From NCBI GenBank assembly GCA_965222205.1, contig OZ244932.1, forward strand, positions 1,240,001 through 1,304,000: 64,000 nucleotides of DNA, given 5' to 3'. Position numbers and translations under genes: made by a program. Under the pieces are notes generated by a model, which did no database searches, was not told where the DNA came from, and worked only from the letters and a program-made list of their open reading frames with translations. The DNA comes from RHLJ01 sp965222205 (lineage in GTDB: Bacteria > Bacteroidota > Rhodothermia > Balneolales > Balneolaceae). Below, in pieces: positions 1-8,996 of the stretch (positions within the stretch are counted from its first letter, which is position 1; every line of letters begins with the position of its first letter).

Positions 1-1032
1 TGACAGTTTTGAAGCTTCGAACTGATGGTCGAGAAATGAACGGAATTTTTTGATTTGGTTTTCTTTGCTACTAATCACGAGCCGGAGCATATCATCGAAC
101 TTTTTATGATCGTTATTGGCAACCATATCAGGTTTATAGTATTTCCAGTCTGTTTCAGATGTTTTTTTATCAAACTTCATAAAGAATTTTCCAAGAAGTG
201 TACGTATTTGAACTTCCAGGAGGTAGATAAGTTTTTTTAGCCAGGATTGACCTGAGGTTCTGAATTTCACTTCTCCTGAGAGCTTATTTGGAGAGAGATT
301 CATGGTAAGAGATTCAACAAAAACAGGATTTGTGTTATCATCAAACCCAAAAGACTCACGCATCTTTGTTAGTACCGAATTATATAGTGCAACTTCCTCA
401 TCTTTTTTTACATTCGCTTTTACAAGAATAGAATAAACTTTTCGGTTTTTCTTTTTTACCTCCTGCCATCTACATTCAAGCCCTGAGAAATCTACATCCA
501 GACTACCCTCGGTTGGGTAAGGCACCAAATATTGAGTGCTTTTGTCAAGTTTCAAATGATCTTCTACAAAATTTAAGCCCCCACCAATAAATACCGCCTG
601 ATTATAGAAATCGGAGACTTTAAAACGAGCTATTTGTACATCAAATCCATGGTCTCTGATAAATGATATTGGATAAATTCCAGCTCTCAAATCCATATCA
701 TACGCTGTCTTTCCTGTTTTCTTTGATGCTTTAAATACACGCTCAACATCATCTTTATACTCAGCAGGAAAACAAATCGCACACCCATCGCCGCCAAAAG
801 AAAAGGGTAAGTCAGCCTTTTTAGATTCATTCATCAATCCTATAATTGGTGAAGCACCTAGAATATTTACCCATTTATATTTTTGCTCATCAATTTTTTT
901 AGAAGAGTCGACAATATCACTAATACCAATATACCAATTGTCTGGAATTGAGTGATAATGAGCAGGGTCTGAGATATCAAAAAATGAATCCAGAACCGGA
1001 AGGTCGGAGTAAAAGTTTACATTAGAAATCAT
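1..1032 (-). CDS. DUF3095 family protein, 3' end beyond the window edge
   Basis: An open frame of 344 codons starts at an ATG at 1032 and runs off the left edge, so the C-terminus is missing. The protein begins MISNVNFYSDLPVLDSFFDI and carries the two stretches I associate with the DUF3095 family: WYIGISDIVDSSKKI (about residues 33-47) and PFSFGGDGCAICFP (about 76-89). No biochemical function is established for the family. The DIVDSxK and GGDG motifs look like the metal- and nucleotide-binding strands of class III cyclases or GGDEF domains, which is only a resemblance. No signal peptide or membrane segment is visible. It lies 72 bases downstream of the SPOR lipoprotein on the same strand. I am confident that it is a gene and fairly confident of the family. 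Confidence 0.85.
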   Translation of the reverse strand, partial: MISNVNFYSDLPVLDSFFDISDPAHYHSIPDNWYIGISDIVDSSKKIDEQKYKWVNILGASPIIGLMNESKKADLPFSFGGDGCAICFPAEYKDDVERVFKASKKTGKTAYDMDLRAGIYPISFIRDHGFDVQIARFKVSDFYNQAVFIGGGLNFVEDHLKLDKSTQYLVPYPTEGSLDVDFSGLECRWQEVKKKNRKVYSILVKANVKKDEEVALYNSVLTKMRESFGFDDNTNPVFVESLTMNLSPNKLSGEVKFRTSGQSWLKKLIYLLEVQIRTLLGKFFMKFDKKTSETDWKYYKPDMVANNDHKKFDDMLRLVISSKENQIKKFRSFLDHQFEASKLS

Positions 1033-1104
1033 AGATATGATAACTCAGATATTGATTGATTAGTTACTCTGCATTTTGAGTACGTTAATATCAATGATTC
1101 AGAT

Positions 1105-1683
1105 TTACTTAGTAAAAATATCAGTTGTATCTGAAGGAATCTTATACGGATCAATCCGATCATAGACGACCCAAGCGTCACGAAATCTTCTTTTCAGAAT
1201 GTTCGAGAAATAAATAGCACGGCTTCTTTCATGGAAATCCCCAACGTGTACCCGGTAGTAAGGTGATTTAAAGAAGGTGTAGGTATCTGCCTGGTATCCA
1301 ACTATTGTTGTGTCCGACCATGCTCTGAAAATAGATGCAATAGTATCTGCTAAGGCCACATTTTGTCCTGAATAGATCTGAACCCGATAGCCTTCAAACA
1401 TATCGGTTTCATTTTCGGATTCGTCAACTACTTTTATTTCCTGATAAGCTATGGGGATTTCATTCGTCTTTTTTGAGTAGGTGTCAGAAAGGGAACTTCT
1501 GTATCTTGTATAAATACTCTCAGATGAAATGGATTCATCTTTTTCGTTCACATTATCCTGGTTACCTGAGGATTCCGTAACGGCTGTCTCTTCGGTACAA
1601 CAATCATCTTCTATATTCGGTTTTGAACTGGAACAGCTCAGGAATAATCCCCCAATAAGGACGCTAATAATTAGATATTTCAT
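1105..1683 (-). CDS. SPOR-domain lipoprotein
   Basis: This 192-residue protein starts with a lipoprotein signal whose lipobox ends FLSC (Cys17), so it should be lipidated and exported. Residues about 20-95 are polar, acidic and probably disordered. Residues about 98-176 (GYRVQIYSGQ, then YYRVHVGDF, then AWVVYDRI) read as a SPOR domain, which in characterised proteins binds denuded glycan strands of peptidoglycan. The likely role is periplasmic, at the cell wall or septum, but no partner is visible. It starts 1 base after the stop of the short aldehyde dehydrogenase gene and so is probably cotranscribed with the deoC operon, with no obvious metabolic link. Confidence 0.85.
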   Translation of the reverse strand: MKYLIISVLIGGLFLSCSSSKPNIEDDCCTEETAVTESSGNQDNVNEKDESISSESIYTRYRSSLSDTYSKKTNEIPIAYQEIKVVDESENETDMFEGYRVQIYSGQNVALADTIASIFRAWSDTTIVGYQADTYTFFKSPYYRVHVGDFHERSRAIYFSNILKRRFRDAWVVYDRIDPYKIPSDTTDIFTK

Positions 1684-1684
1684 A

Positions 1685-2551
1685 TTAAAAACCGACCGGA
1701 TGCCATGTAGTTTTTGTTTCCTGAAAATCTGTTATGAAATAAGGTCCCTGAGCATCTTCACCATACCAATCGGTTACAGGTTTTTTAACCATTCTTTTCA
1801 CGGAAGTTGATGCGTTTTCGTCCATTAGTTTTTTCATTTCAACAGAGAGTTTATCAGTGTAGGTCAAGGCATTTACATCTATATGAGCACTGAAATGTTC
1901 CGCTAATTCTTCTTTTTTTCCTGTGAGGATATTGACAACCCCTCCGGGTACATCTGAAGAATTTAAAACCTCAGCAAATATGATGGATGGAAGGGGGTAG
2001 GCTTCCGAAGCTAATACCACAGATGTATTTCCCCCGGCAATAACCGGAGCAATCACAGACACCAATCCAAGTAAGGGGCTGTTTTCCGGAGCAAAAATCC
2101 CAACAACTCCCGTTGGTTCTAATAAACTAAAGTTAAAATGAGCGCTTGCTACCGGGTTCACCGAACCAAATACCTGCTGATATTTATCTGTCCAGCCTGC
2201 ATAGTAAATTAACCGGTCGATAGATGCATTTACATCAGCTGTGGCTTCAGCAGCAGTAAAACCAATTTTTGAAAGCTGAGACTCAAATTCTGCACGTCGG
2301 CTTTCCATCATTTCTGCTATTCGATAGAGAATTTGTCCACGATTATAGGCACTGCGGACTTTCCATCCCCCAAATGCTCCTCTTGCTGATTTCACAGCAT
2401 CCCGGACATCCTTACGACTGCAAAGGCAGGCATTAGCAAGCAAATCTTTCTCGCTGTCATATACTTTATAAAACCGACCGGATTCTGTGCGGGGAAAATT
2501 TCCTCCAACGTAAATCTTGTATGTTTTTAAAACTTCTAAATGTTCACTCAT
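1685..2551 (-). CDS. Short aldehyde dehydrogenase-family protein lacking the catalytic domain
   Basis: The 288-residue protein covers only the N-terminal, NAD-binding half of an aldehyde dehydrogenase; a normal member has about 480-500 residues. It keeps the fold landmarks IYVGGNF (about 12-18), FAPENSPLLG in place of the usual PWNFP region, and a VVNILTG loop. The lysine-containing LKPAE segment reads VLASEA. It ends before the Glu and Cys catalytic motifs, so it cannot be a classical dehydrogenase alone. It follows the full-length enzyme by 7 bases. Established knowledge: ALDH16 proteins fuse an active ALDH module to a second, cysteine-less ALDH module, so this pair may be a split version. 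The frame is intact and well formed, which argues against a simple pseudogene. Confidence 0.8.
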   Translation of the reverse strand: MSEHLEVLKTYKIYVGGNFPRTESGRFYKVYDSEKDLLANACLCSRKDVRDAVKSARGAFGGWKVRSAYNRGQILYRIAEMMESRRAEFESQLSKIGFTAAEATADVNASIDRLIYYAGWTDKYQQVFGSVNPVASAHFNFSLLEPTGVVGIFAPENSPLLGLVSVIAPVIAGGNTSVVLASEAYPLPSIIFAEVLNSSDVPGGVVNILTGKKEELAEHFSAHIDVNALTYTDKLSVEMKKLMDENASTSVKRMVKKPVTDWYGEDAQGPYFITDFQETKTTWHPVGF

Positions 2552-2558
2552 AATTTAA

Positions 2559-4067
2559 TTATTTCAAATTCACATAAGCTGAAAGTCCATGTAGTCCGCC
2601 TTCACGTCCTACTCCACTTTCTTTGTATCCGCCGAATGGTGAGGTTGGATCAAACTTGTTATAAGTATTTGCCCACACTACACCTGATCGAAGCCCGGCT
2701 CCAACTTTAAAAATCTTTGATCCTTTATCTGTCCATACTCCTCCGGCTAACCCAAAAGGAGTGTTGTTGGCTTTGTCAATTGCTTCATCTGCCGTTCTGA
2801 ATGTTTGTACAGTTAATACTGGACCAAAAATTTCTTCCTGAACAACACGATTGCTTTGGGCTACATTTGCAAGCAGAGTAGGGCGGATGAAATATCCATT
2901 CTCAGGAATTGAGCACTTACTTTGGTAAACATCAGCGCCTTCTTCTACACCAATTTCGAGAAATGAGTTGATGGTTTCAAACTGCTGGCTGGAATTGATA
3001 GCACCGATATCGGTATTTTTATCAAGCGGGTCACCAACAATCAATGTCTCCATTCGATCTTTTAGTTTTTGTGTGACCAAATCAGCCACGCCTTCCTGAA
3101 CCAAAAGTCTCGAACCGGCACAGCAAACATGTCCCTGATTAAAGAAAATGGCATTGATGATTCCCTCCACAGCTTGATCGATGGGAGCATCTTCAAACAC
3201 AATGAGTGCTCCTTTACCGCCCAGTTCCAGGGTGAATTTCTTATCAGTTCCTGCCAGAGATTTTTGAATCAGTTTTCCAACGCCGGTTGAACCTGTAAAA
3301 GCAATTTTGTCGATGTCTTTATGATTTACAATCTCAGCGCCTGTTTGCCCTGCACCGGTAACGATGTTAATTACGCCTGCTGGCACTCCGGCATCTTTCA
3401 CTAATTCAGCAAACTTAAGAGCGGTGAGAGAAGTGGTTTCAGCGGGTTTCAGCACTACTGTGTTTCCACAGGCAAGAGCTGGTGCTATTTTCCATGCGAG
3501 CATCAACAAAGGAAAATTCCATGGAATAATCTGACCGCAAACCCCAAGCGGCTCCGGAGTTTTTCCGGGAAAAGCATATTCCAGCTTATCCGCCCAACCC
3601 GCATAGTAGAAAAAGTGTGCTGCAGCGAGGGGTACATCAACATCTCTCGATTCGCGAATTGGTTTTCCTCCATCCATACTTTCCAGTACAGAAAATTCAC
3701 GGGCACGCTCCTGAAGCATCCTTGCAATTCTATATAGGTATTTTCCCCGGGTTTTAGGAGCAAGACCTGACCACTCACCTTTAAACGCTTTTCGTGCAGC
3801 TTTTACAGCCTTGTCAACATCATTTTGGGTTGCTTCAGAAAATTCGGTGATAACTTCCGTCGTAGCAGGATTAGTGCTTTTGAAATAACGTCCTTTGGAT
3901 GGCTTAACGAATTTACCATCAATAAAGAGTTGATACTGGTCTTTGATTTCAACATGGTCACTACTTTCTGGGGCTGGTGCGTATTCCCAGACAGAAGCAA
4001 AATCCAATTTCGAATTCGGAGAAGTAGGTTTGTATAGGGTTTCTTTAGTTTCTGTTGTTTGAGACAT
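2559..4067 (-). CDS. Aldehyde dehydrogenase (NAD(P)+)
   Basis: This full-length 502-residue member of the aldehyde dehydrogenase family oxidises an aldehyde to its acid with NAD(P)+. Visible landmarks are IPWNFPLL with the oxyanion Asn184, VVLKPAE with the cofactor Lys207, the FTGSTGVGK loop (about 257-265), the general base Glu281 in LELGGKG, and the nucleophile Cys315 in QGHVCCAGSR. The C-terminal PFGGYKESGVGREGG segment is typical. It sits 18 bases downstream of deoC. That position suggests it oxidises acetaldehyde released by DeoC when deoxyribose phosphate is broken down; the substrate is inferred from context only. Confidence 0.93.
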   Translation of the reverse strand: MSQTTETKETLYKPTSPNSKLDFASVWEYAPAPESSDHVEIKDQYQLFIDGKFVKPSKGRYFKSTNPATTEVITEFSEATQNDVDKAVKAARKAFKGEWSGLAPKTRGKYLYRIARMLQERAREFSVLESMDGGKPIRESRDVDVPLAAAHFFYYAGWADKLEYAFPGKTPEPLGVCGQIIPWNFPLLMLAWKIAPALACGNTVVLKPAETTSLTALKFAELVKDAGVPAGVINIVTGAGQTGAEIVNHKDIDKIAFTGSTGVGKLIQKSLAGTDKKFTLELGGKGALIVFEDAPIDQAVEGIINAIFFNQGHVCCAGSRLLVQEGVADLVTQKLKDRMETLIVGDPLDKNTDIGAINSSQQFETINSFLEIGVEEGADVYQSKCSIPENGYFIRPTLLANVAQSNRVVQEEIFGPVLTVQTFRTADEAIDKANNTPFGLAGGVWTDKGSKIFKVGAGLRSGVVWANTYNKFDPTSPFGGYKESGVGREGGLHGLSAYVNLK

Positions 4068-4085
4068 AATCTAATCCTGAATTTC

Positions 4086-4985
4086 TTAATCCACTGAAAA
4101 ATAATCGGCTGACTGATACTGGCCGGTTTGTTGTTTCACAATTTGCATGAGTACATCATTGGCTAAAGAACTAGCTCCAAACCGGAAATACTCGTTATTT
4201 AGCCAGGCTGCTCCCAGGGTTTCTTTTACTAACACTAAATATTGTAGTGCTTGTTTCGCAGTTCTAATTCCACCGGCAGGCTTCATGCCAATCATTTTAC
4301 CAGTTTTATAATAATAATCACGAATGGCTTCGAGCATTACTAAAGTAACTGGCTGAGTTGCAGCAGGGCTGATTTTCCCGGTTGATGTTTTGATAAAGTC
4401 CCCACCGGCTTCCATGGCTAAATCACTGGCTTTTCGAACATTTTCGTAGGTGTGAAGTTCACCGGTTTCCAAAATCACTTTGAGGTGAGCTTTCCCACAC
4501 GCTTCTTTGATTGCGGCTATTTCATCAAAAACCTGATTGTATTCCCCTGAAAGAAATGCCCCACGACTTATCACCATATCCACTTCATCGGCTCCTTCAT
4601 CTACTGCAAATTTGGTGTCGTCAATTCTAACAGAGAGGGGAGCCATTCCACTTGGAAAAGCAGTTGCCACACTGGCTACATTAATTCCGGATCCTTTCAC
4701 TTGGTCTTTTGCAGTTCTAACCATGGTGGGGTATACACATACGGCGGCTACTTTTGGAAGATCGGGCATAGGTGCGTAAGGTAGTTTAGCCTTCTGGCAT
4801 AGCTGAATTACTTTTCCTTCAGAATCTTTTCCCTCAAGAGTAGTTAGATCCATCATGCTTAACGCCATTTTAAGCGCCTGGATTTTAGAATCTTTTTTGA
4901 TGCTGCGTTTATTCAGGCGGGCTACACGCTCTTCAACAGCAACATGATCTATGGGGGTTATGGTAGTAAATTTAGTTTGACTCAT
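4086..4985 (-). CDS. deoC: Deoxyribose-phosphate aldolase
   Basis: DeoC cleaves 2-deoxyribose-5-phosphate into glyceraldehyde-3-phosphate and acetaldehyde in the cytoplasm. The class I aldolase active site is complete: the DFIKTSTGK motif supplies the Schiff-base Lys199 and Lys204, and GMKPAGGIRT supplies Lys235. The acidic GADEVDMVI strand is also present. At 299 residues it is longer than the roughly 220-260 residue short forms, having an N-terminal extension of the long-form DeoC type. It is the first gene of a minus-strand operon with two aldehyde dehydrogenase-family genes, which fits disposal of the acetaldehyde product. Acetyl-CoA formation would need another enzyme not seen here. Confidence 0.95.
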   Translation of the reverse strand: MSQTKFTTITPIDHVAVEERVARLNKRSIKKDSKIQALKMALSMMDLTTLEGKDSEGKVIQLCQKAKLPYAPMPDLPKVAAVCVYPTMVRTAKDQVKGSGINVASVATAFPSGMAPLSVRIDDTKFAVDEGADEVDMVISRGAFLSGEYNQVFDEIAAIKEACGKAHLKVILETGELHTYENVRKASDLAMEAGGDFIKTSTGKISPAATQPVTLVMLEAIRDYYYKTGKMIGMKPAGGIRTAKQALQYLVLVKETLGAAWLNNEYFRFGASSLANDVLMQIVKQQTGQYQSADYFSVD

Positions 4986-5046
4986 AATTGTTTATTTCTC
5001 CAATAAGAAGGTAACAAATATGAAAACCTATTTCTTAGAAAAGCTC

Positions 5047-8000
5047 TTATTTACTAAGGTTAGAATGAGCACCAATACTTTGTTCCTTAAATGTAAAACT
5101 AAGATTGAAGCCATTTTTATTCATGATTTTAAAATCAGCATCAAGTTGATTTAATAATGTATTTATCAATGTAGTACCTAAGCTTTTTGGATTCAGGACC
5201 TTATTCTTATTAATTCCGGGACCATTGTCAGAATATTCTGCTGAATATGAATCCCCAATCTGACTTATGTGGAACTTAATTTTTGGATTTTCAGTGTTAT
5301 GGAAGGCATATTTGAATGAGTTAGTCACTAGTTCATTAAGTAATAGCCCAATAGGTACCGCCTGGTTTATATTTATATCTACAGAATTGTCAATCGATAT
5401 ATCGAACAAGACTTTTTTATTATTAAGAAGGGTAGTATTAATGTTCTCTATTAGATTATTTATGTATTCAGTAAGCTTGATCTCAGAAAAGGTTTCTCCT
5501 TCATATAAAAGTTCATGAACACCTGCAATACTTTTGATACGTTGCCCCATATTAAGTAAGGTATCTTTAACAAGTTTGTCTTTGCTCTCAAAAGCCTGTA
5601 AATCCAGTAATCCACTTACGATGGCTAAATTATTCTTTACTCTGTGATGTATTTCAGAAAGTAATATTACTTTTTCGTCTAAAGATTGTTGAAGACTCTC
5701 CTGCAGTTCAACATTCTCAGTAATATCCATAATAGTGCCGATCATTCGGGTAACTTTACCATTTTCATCAAAGTCCATGGCTCTTCCACGATCTAAAAAC
5801 GTGCGATAATTTCCATCTTTATGTTTTAATCTGATGATGATATCAACATGGTTTTCACCTCCTGATTCAATACGCTCAAGTTCTGAGCGCACGTTTTTTT
5901 GGTCATCGGGATGAAGAATATTCAAAAAGAATTCAAAAGACTCTTCAAATTCATCATCAGAATAGCCAAGAGATTCCTTGTATAACTTATTTGTAAGGTT
6001 TTCACCCGTAATTAGATTTAAATCCCAGACACCGAGATCAGCACCTGAAATCGCTGCATCTAATATTTGCTGATTTTCTTGTAGCGAATCCTTTAGCACT
6101 TTTTCTTCATTGATATCCATAATAGTACCGTTTAAACGGACACACTTACCACCTTTAAAACTGGCTTCTCCGATTGATCTTACCCATCGTTCATTACCTT
6201 TCCCAGTTACGATGATTAGTTCTTCATTATATGCTACTCCTTCTGTTACAGCCCTGTTAATTACAAATTCTTTCCTTCTTCTATTAAAACCTTCCTTAAA
6301 AAAAGTTAGCCCGGTGTCAATATCCCATTCAAAATCTTGCTCAACTTCATGAATTTCTTTAACCACGGGTGAGATGAAAGTTTCATTACTTTCAAAATCT
6401 ATTGACCAATCTCCAATCTTAGCAAGTTTCTGAGCCTTAATTAGGCGCTCATTATTCTTTTGAAGCTCAATTTCAATTCTCTTTCTCTTATCAATATCCA
6501 TTAAGGTTCCATATATCCGCACGCTTTTGCCATTCTTTACTTCAGCTTGACCTTGTGAACGCACCCATCGTTCGTTTCCTTTTCCAGTTATCAATAATAG
6601 GTCTTCGGAGTAGGGAGTGCCATGCTCAATGGCCGCTTTCACTACTTCATGAATTCGATCTCTGCTGAATCCTTCTTTGTAATATTTTATTCCCTCTTCC
6701 ATTACAAAATCATGGTCAACCTCATAAATCTTTTTTACTAAAGGAGAGACATAAGTTTCTCCTGTTATTAGATTTATAGACCAGTCTCCAATTTGAGCTA
6801 ATTTTTGAGCTTCTAATAATCTCTCATTGGATTCTTTTAAAGAATGTTCAAACTCAACTTCTTTTGTTTTATCGAAGAGCATGGTATCCCATGCAACATA
6901 ATCTTCATTTTTCTCAAAAGGGATGCCAATACCCTGAATCCACTTATGTTTGCCAGATTTAGTTTTGATACGGTATACAGCATTCCATAATGTCATGGTT
7001 TTCGCTGAATTCCGAATACTTTCCATTGTTTTATTTACATCCTCTGGTTCAATTACATCCCAAAGATTGTCGGCGTCATTGATAGCCTGTTCCTGGTTTA
7101 TTTCAAATAAAGTTTCTACTCCTTCGCTTATAAATTCAATACTTTGTTCTCCGTTGTGATATAGTCTATATCTCAAAACTATCCCGGGAAGATTAGCCGT
7201 AATATTCCTCAATTTTTTTTGACTATCATAAAGTGCGATTTCGACACTTTTTCTTTTTGTAATATCCTGTACTACCCCTGTGAACTTAACAGTTATACCC
7301 AGACTGTTTTTAGTAGGTATTCCTACAGTACGTATATATTTTTTTTCTCCACTTTTAGTAATCAATTCAGTGTCAACATCATAAGGCTCACCTTTTTCCA
7401 GAGCATTACTTATTTCGTGCTTGTTATGTTCATCATGATGGTAGTTTTTGATTTCTTCAAACGTGGGATTTCCAAGCGAAACATCTCTCTCGTAGATTTT
7501 AAAAACCTGATTTGACCAGGTTACTTCCTGAGTATTTAAATCGAACTCCCAGTTACCTATTTTTCCTATTTCCTGCGCGCGCTCTAGTTGTTCGTATGTA
7601 TAGAGAAGCTTGTTCTCATTCTTTTTATTTTCAGTAATATCTTCTTGAATGGCAATGAAGTTTGTAAGTTGGCCAAATCCATCCAGAATTGGTGTGATAT
7701 CAAGTTTAATCCAGTAAGAGGAGCCATTTTTATGATAATTTAGTATCTCTTCCCTGAAAGGTTTTACTTCTTTTAATTTTGCTCGAATTCTTGCAACTGT
7801 ATTTGGGTCGGTGTTTTCACCTTGAAGAATATGCCCGGGTTTTTGTCCGAAACACTCAGTTAGTGTATAACCTGAGATTTCAGTGAAAGCACCATTCACC
7901 CATTCAGTTTCACCATTTCTATTTGTTATGATTACTCCATTATGAGTATGGCTAGCTACCATAGAAAGCCGTTTAAGCTCTTCAGTTTTCTTTTCGAGCT

Positions 8001-8391
8001 CAAATTTGAGCCTATAGTTTTTAATTTCACGGATAATGGCTGGATTTAATCTGAGCAAATTATCTTTGAGGATGAAATCATTAGCTCCTTTATTCACAAT
8101 GAAATCTACAGCTTCATTTTCTCCGACGTATCCTGAAACCAGAATAAATGGTATATGGGGGTTGAGTTTCCTCGCTTTTATTAATGCATCAGTACTATTA
8201 AACTCAGGTAGATTATGATCAGAAAGGATAATATCCGGTACAAACTGTATTAGGAGGTCATTGAATTTATTTTCTGTTTGGCAATGTTCATAGCTAAACT
8301 GAAACACACCCTTTTTCAATTCATTTAAAATAAGTTTTAAATCAGAATTACGGTCCTCTACAATTAAAATTTTAAGAGGTATTTGAACCAA
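5047..8391 (-). CDS. Receiver-PAS-PAS-PAS-PAS-PAS-PAS hybrid sensor histidine kinase (HisKA_2 type)
   Basis: This is a 1114-residue cytoplasmic sensor kinase with no membrane segment. Order: an N-terminal receiver (about 5-125) with phospho-acceptor Asp58 in DIILSDHN; six PAS/PAC repeats (about 140-890), each closing with a D-I-T/D-like PAC end; then a dimerisation and phospho-acceptor domain with LLSEIHHRVKNNLAIVSGLL, the HisKA_2 signature; then an ATPase domain with the N box LLNELVTNSFKYAF and the G box SDNGPGI. PAS 4 and PAS 5 share AQKLAxIGDWSI and ITGKGNERWVRS, so they are a recent tandem duplicate. No dedicated output regulator is adjacent. The ligand is unknown. It starts 169 bases from the divergent DUF1761 gene. 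Confidence 0.92.
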   Translation of the reverse strand: MVQIPLKILIVEDRNSDLKLILNELKKGVFQFSYEHCQTENKFNDLLIQFVPDIILSDHNLPEFNSTDALIKARKLNPHIPFILVSGYVGENEAVDFIVNKGANDFILKDNLLRLNPAIIREIKNYRLKFELEKKTEELKRLSMVASHTHNGVIITNRNGETEWVNGAFTEISGYTLTECFGQKPGHILQGENTDPNTVARIRAKLKEVKPFREEILNYHKNGSSYWIKLDITPILDGFGQLTNFIAIQEDITENKKNENKLLYTYEQLERAQEIGKIGNWEFDLNTQEVTWSNQVFKIYERDVSLGNPTFEEIKNYHHDEHNKHEISNALEKGEPYDVDTELITKSGEKKYIRTVGIPTKNSLGITVKFTGVVQDITKRKSVEIALYDSQKKLRNITANLPGIVLRYRLYHNGEQSIEFISEGVETLFEINQEQAINDADNLWDVIEPEDVNKTMESIRNSAKTMTLWNAVYRIKTKSGKHKWIQGIGIPFEKNEDYVAWDTMLFDKTKEVEFEHSLKESNERLLEAQKLAQIGDWSINLITGETYVSPLVKKIYEVDHDFVMEEGIKYYKEGFSRDRIHEVVKAAIEHGTPYSEDLLLITGKGNERWVRSQGQAEVKNGKSVRIYGTLMDIDKRKRIEIELQKNNERLIKAQKLAKIGDWSIDFESNETFISPVVKEIHEVEQDFEWDIDTGLTFFKEGFNRRRKEFVINRAVTEGVAYNEELIIVTGKGNERWVRSIGEASFKGGKCVRLNGTIMDINEEKVLKDSLQENQQILDAAISGADLGVWDLNLITGENLTNKLYKESLGYSDDEFEESFEFFLNILHPDDQKNVRSELERIESGGENHVDIIIRLKHKDGNYRTFLDRGRAMDFDENGKVTRMIGTIMDITENVELQESLQQSLDEKVILLSEIHHRVKNNLAIVSGLLDLQAFESKDKLVKDTLLNMGQRIKSIAGVHELLYEGETFSEIKLTEYINNLIENINTTLLNNKKVLFDISIDNSVDININQAVPIGLLLNELVTNSFKYAFHNTENPKIKFHISQIGDSYSAEYSDNGPGINKNKVLNPKSLGTTLINTLLNQLDADFKIMNKNGFNLSFTFKEQSIGAHSNLSK

Positions 8392-8560
8392 TCTGTACTC
8401 CTTTTATTAACTACCTGCCAATGTACTAAAGAAATATTATAAAATTTTAATATTTATACACCTAAAAGAACTAGTTGTAAATTATTAGTTAATTCATTGG
8501 CGCTCAGCAAGTAGCTGAACCGCATGGGAATAGTATTAATTAATTATTTTGGAGTATAAT

Positions 8561-8956
8561 ATGGAAGCAGAGATCAATTATTTAGCAGTTCTGGTAGCAT
8601 CGTTAATCGGATTTGTTGTAGGTTTTTTGTGGTACGGACCACTTTTCGGTAAAGCCTGGATGGCGGAAATAGGGATGACGGAAGAACAACAGCAATCAGG
8701 TAATATGGCTAAGATCTTCGGAACAACCTTCGTTTTGCAAATTATTATGACCTATTGCCTCGCTATGTTTATAGCAGGACAATCTTTAGAAATGTCAACG
8801 TTTTATGGGTTTTTAACCGGTGCCGGTTGGATTTTACCTACGATGATTATCAATAACCTGTATGAGCAACGATCATTTAAGCTCTCTTTTATTCAGGGAG
8901 GCTATTGGGTGGTTGTTTTTACTCTTATGGGTTTGGTTCTTGGAGCCTGGCAATAA
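8561..8956 (+). CDS. DUF1761 family small membrane protein
   Basis: The chosen start is the ATG at 8561, because GGAG at 8551-8554 sits six bases upstream; an in-frame TTG at 8549 would overlap that ribosome binding site. The product has 131 residues with four hydrophobic segments (about 6-24, 50-70, 78-96, 108-128). The early FLWYGPLFGKAWM stretch, with Trp-Tyr-Gly-Pro, is the family hallmark. It is an inner-membrane protein of unknown function. It is a single-gene unit ending in a shared terminator with the convergent gene to its right. Confidence 0.88.
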   Translation: MEAEINYLAVLVASLIGFVVGFLWYGPLFGKAWMAEIGMTEEQQQSGNMAKIFGTTFVLQIIMTYCLAMFIAGQSLEMSTFYGFLTGAGWILPTMIINNLYEQRSFKLSFIQGGYWVVVFTLMGLVLGAWQ

Positions 8957-8968
8957 CTCGTTTTATCA

Positions 8969-8996
8969 AAGCGGGCTTACTTAAGTCCGCTTTTTT
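8969..8996. terminator. Rho-independent terminator shared by convergent genes
   Basis: An 11-base inverted repeat, AAGCGGGCTTA and TAAGTCCGCTT, with one G-U pair on the plus transcript, is followed by a run of six T on the plus strand. It lies just after the DUF1761 gene and overlaps the last codons of the convergent minus-strand gene ending at 8977. Confidence 0.75.

Noticed and set aside
1529..1810. 93-residue plus-strand open frame over the SPOR lipoprotein gene
   Set aside because: Antisense shadow of two well supported minus-strand genes.
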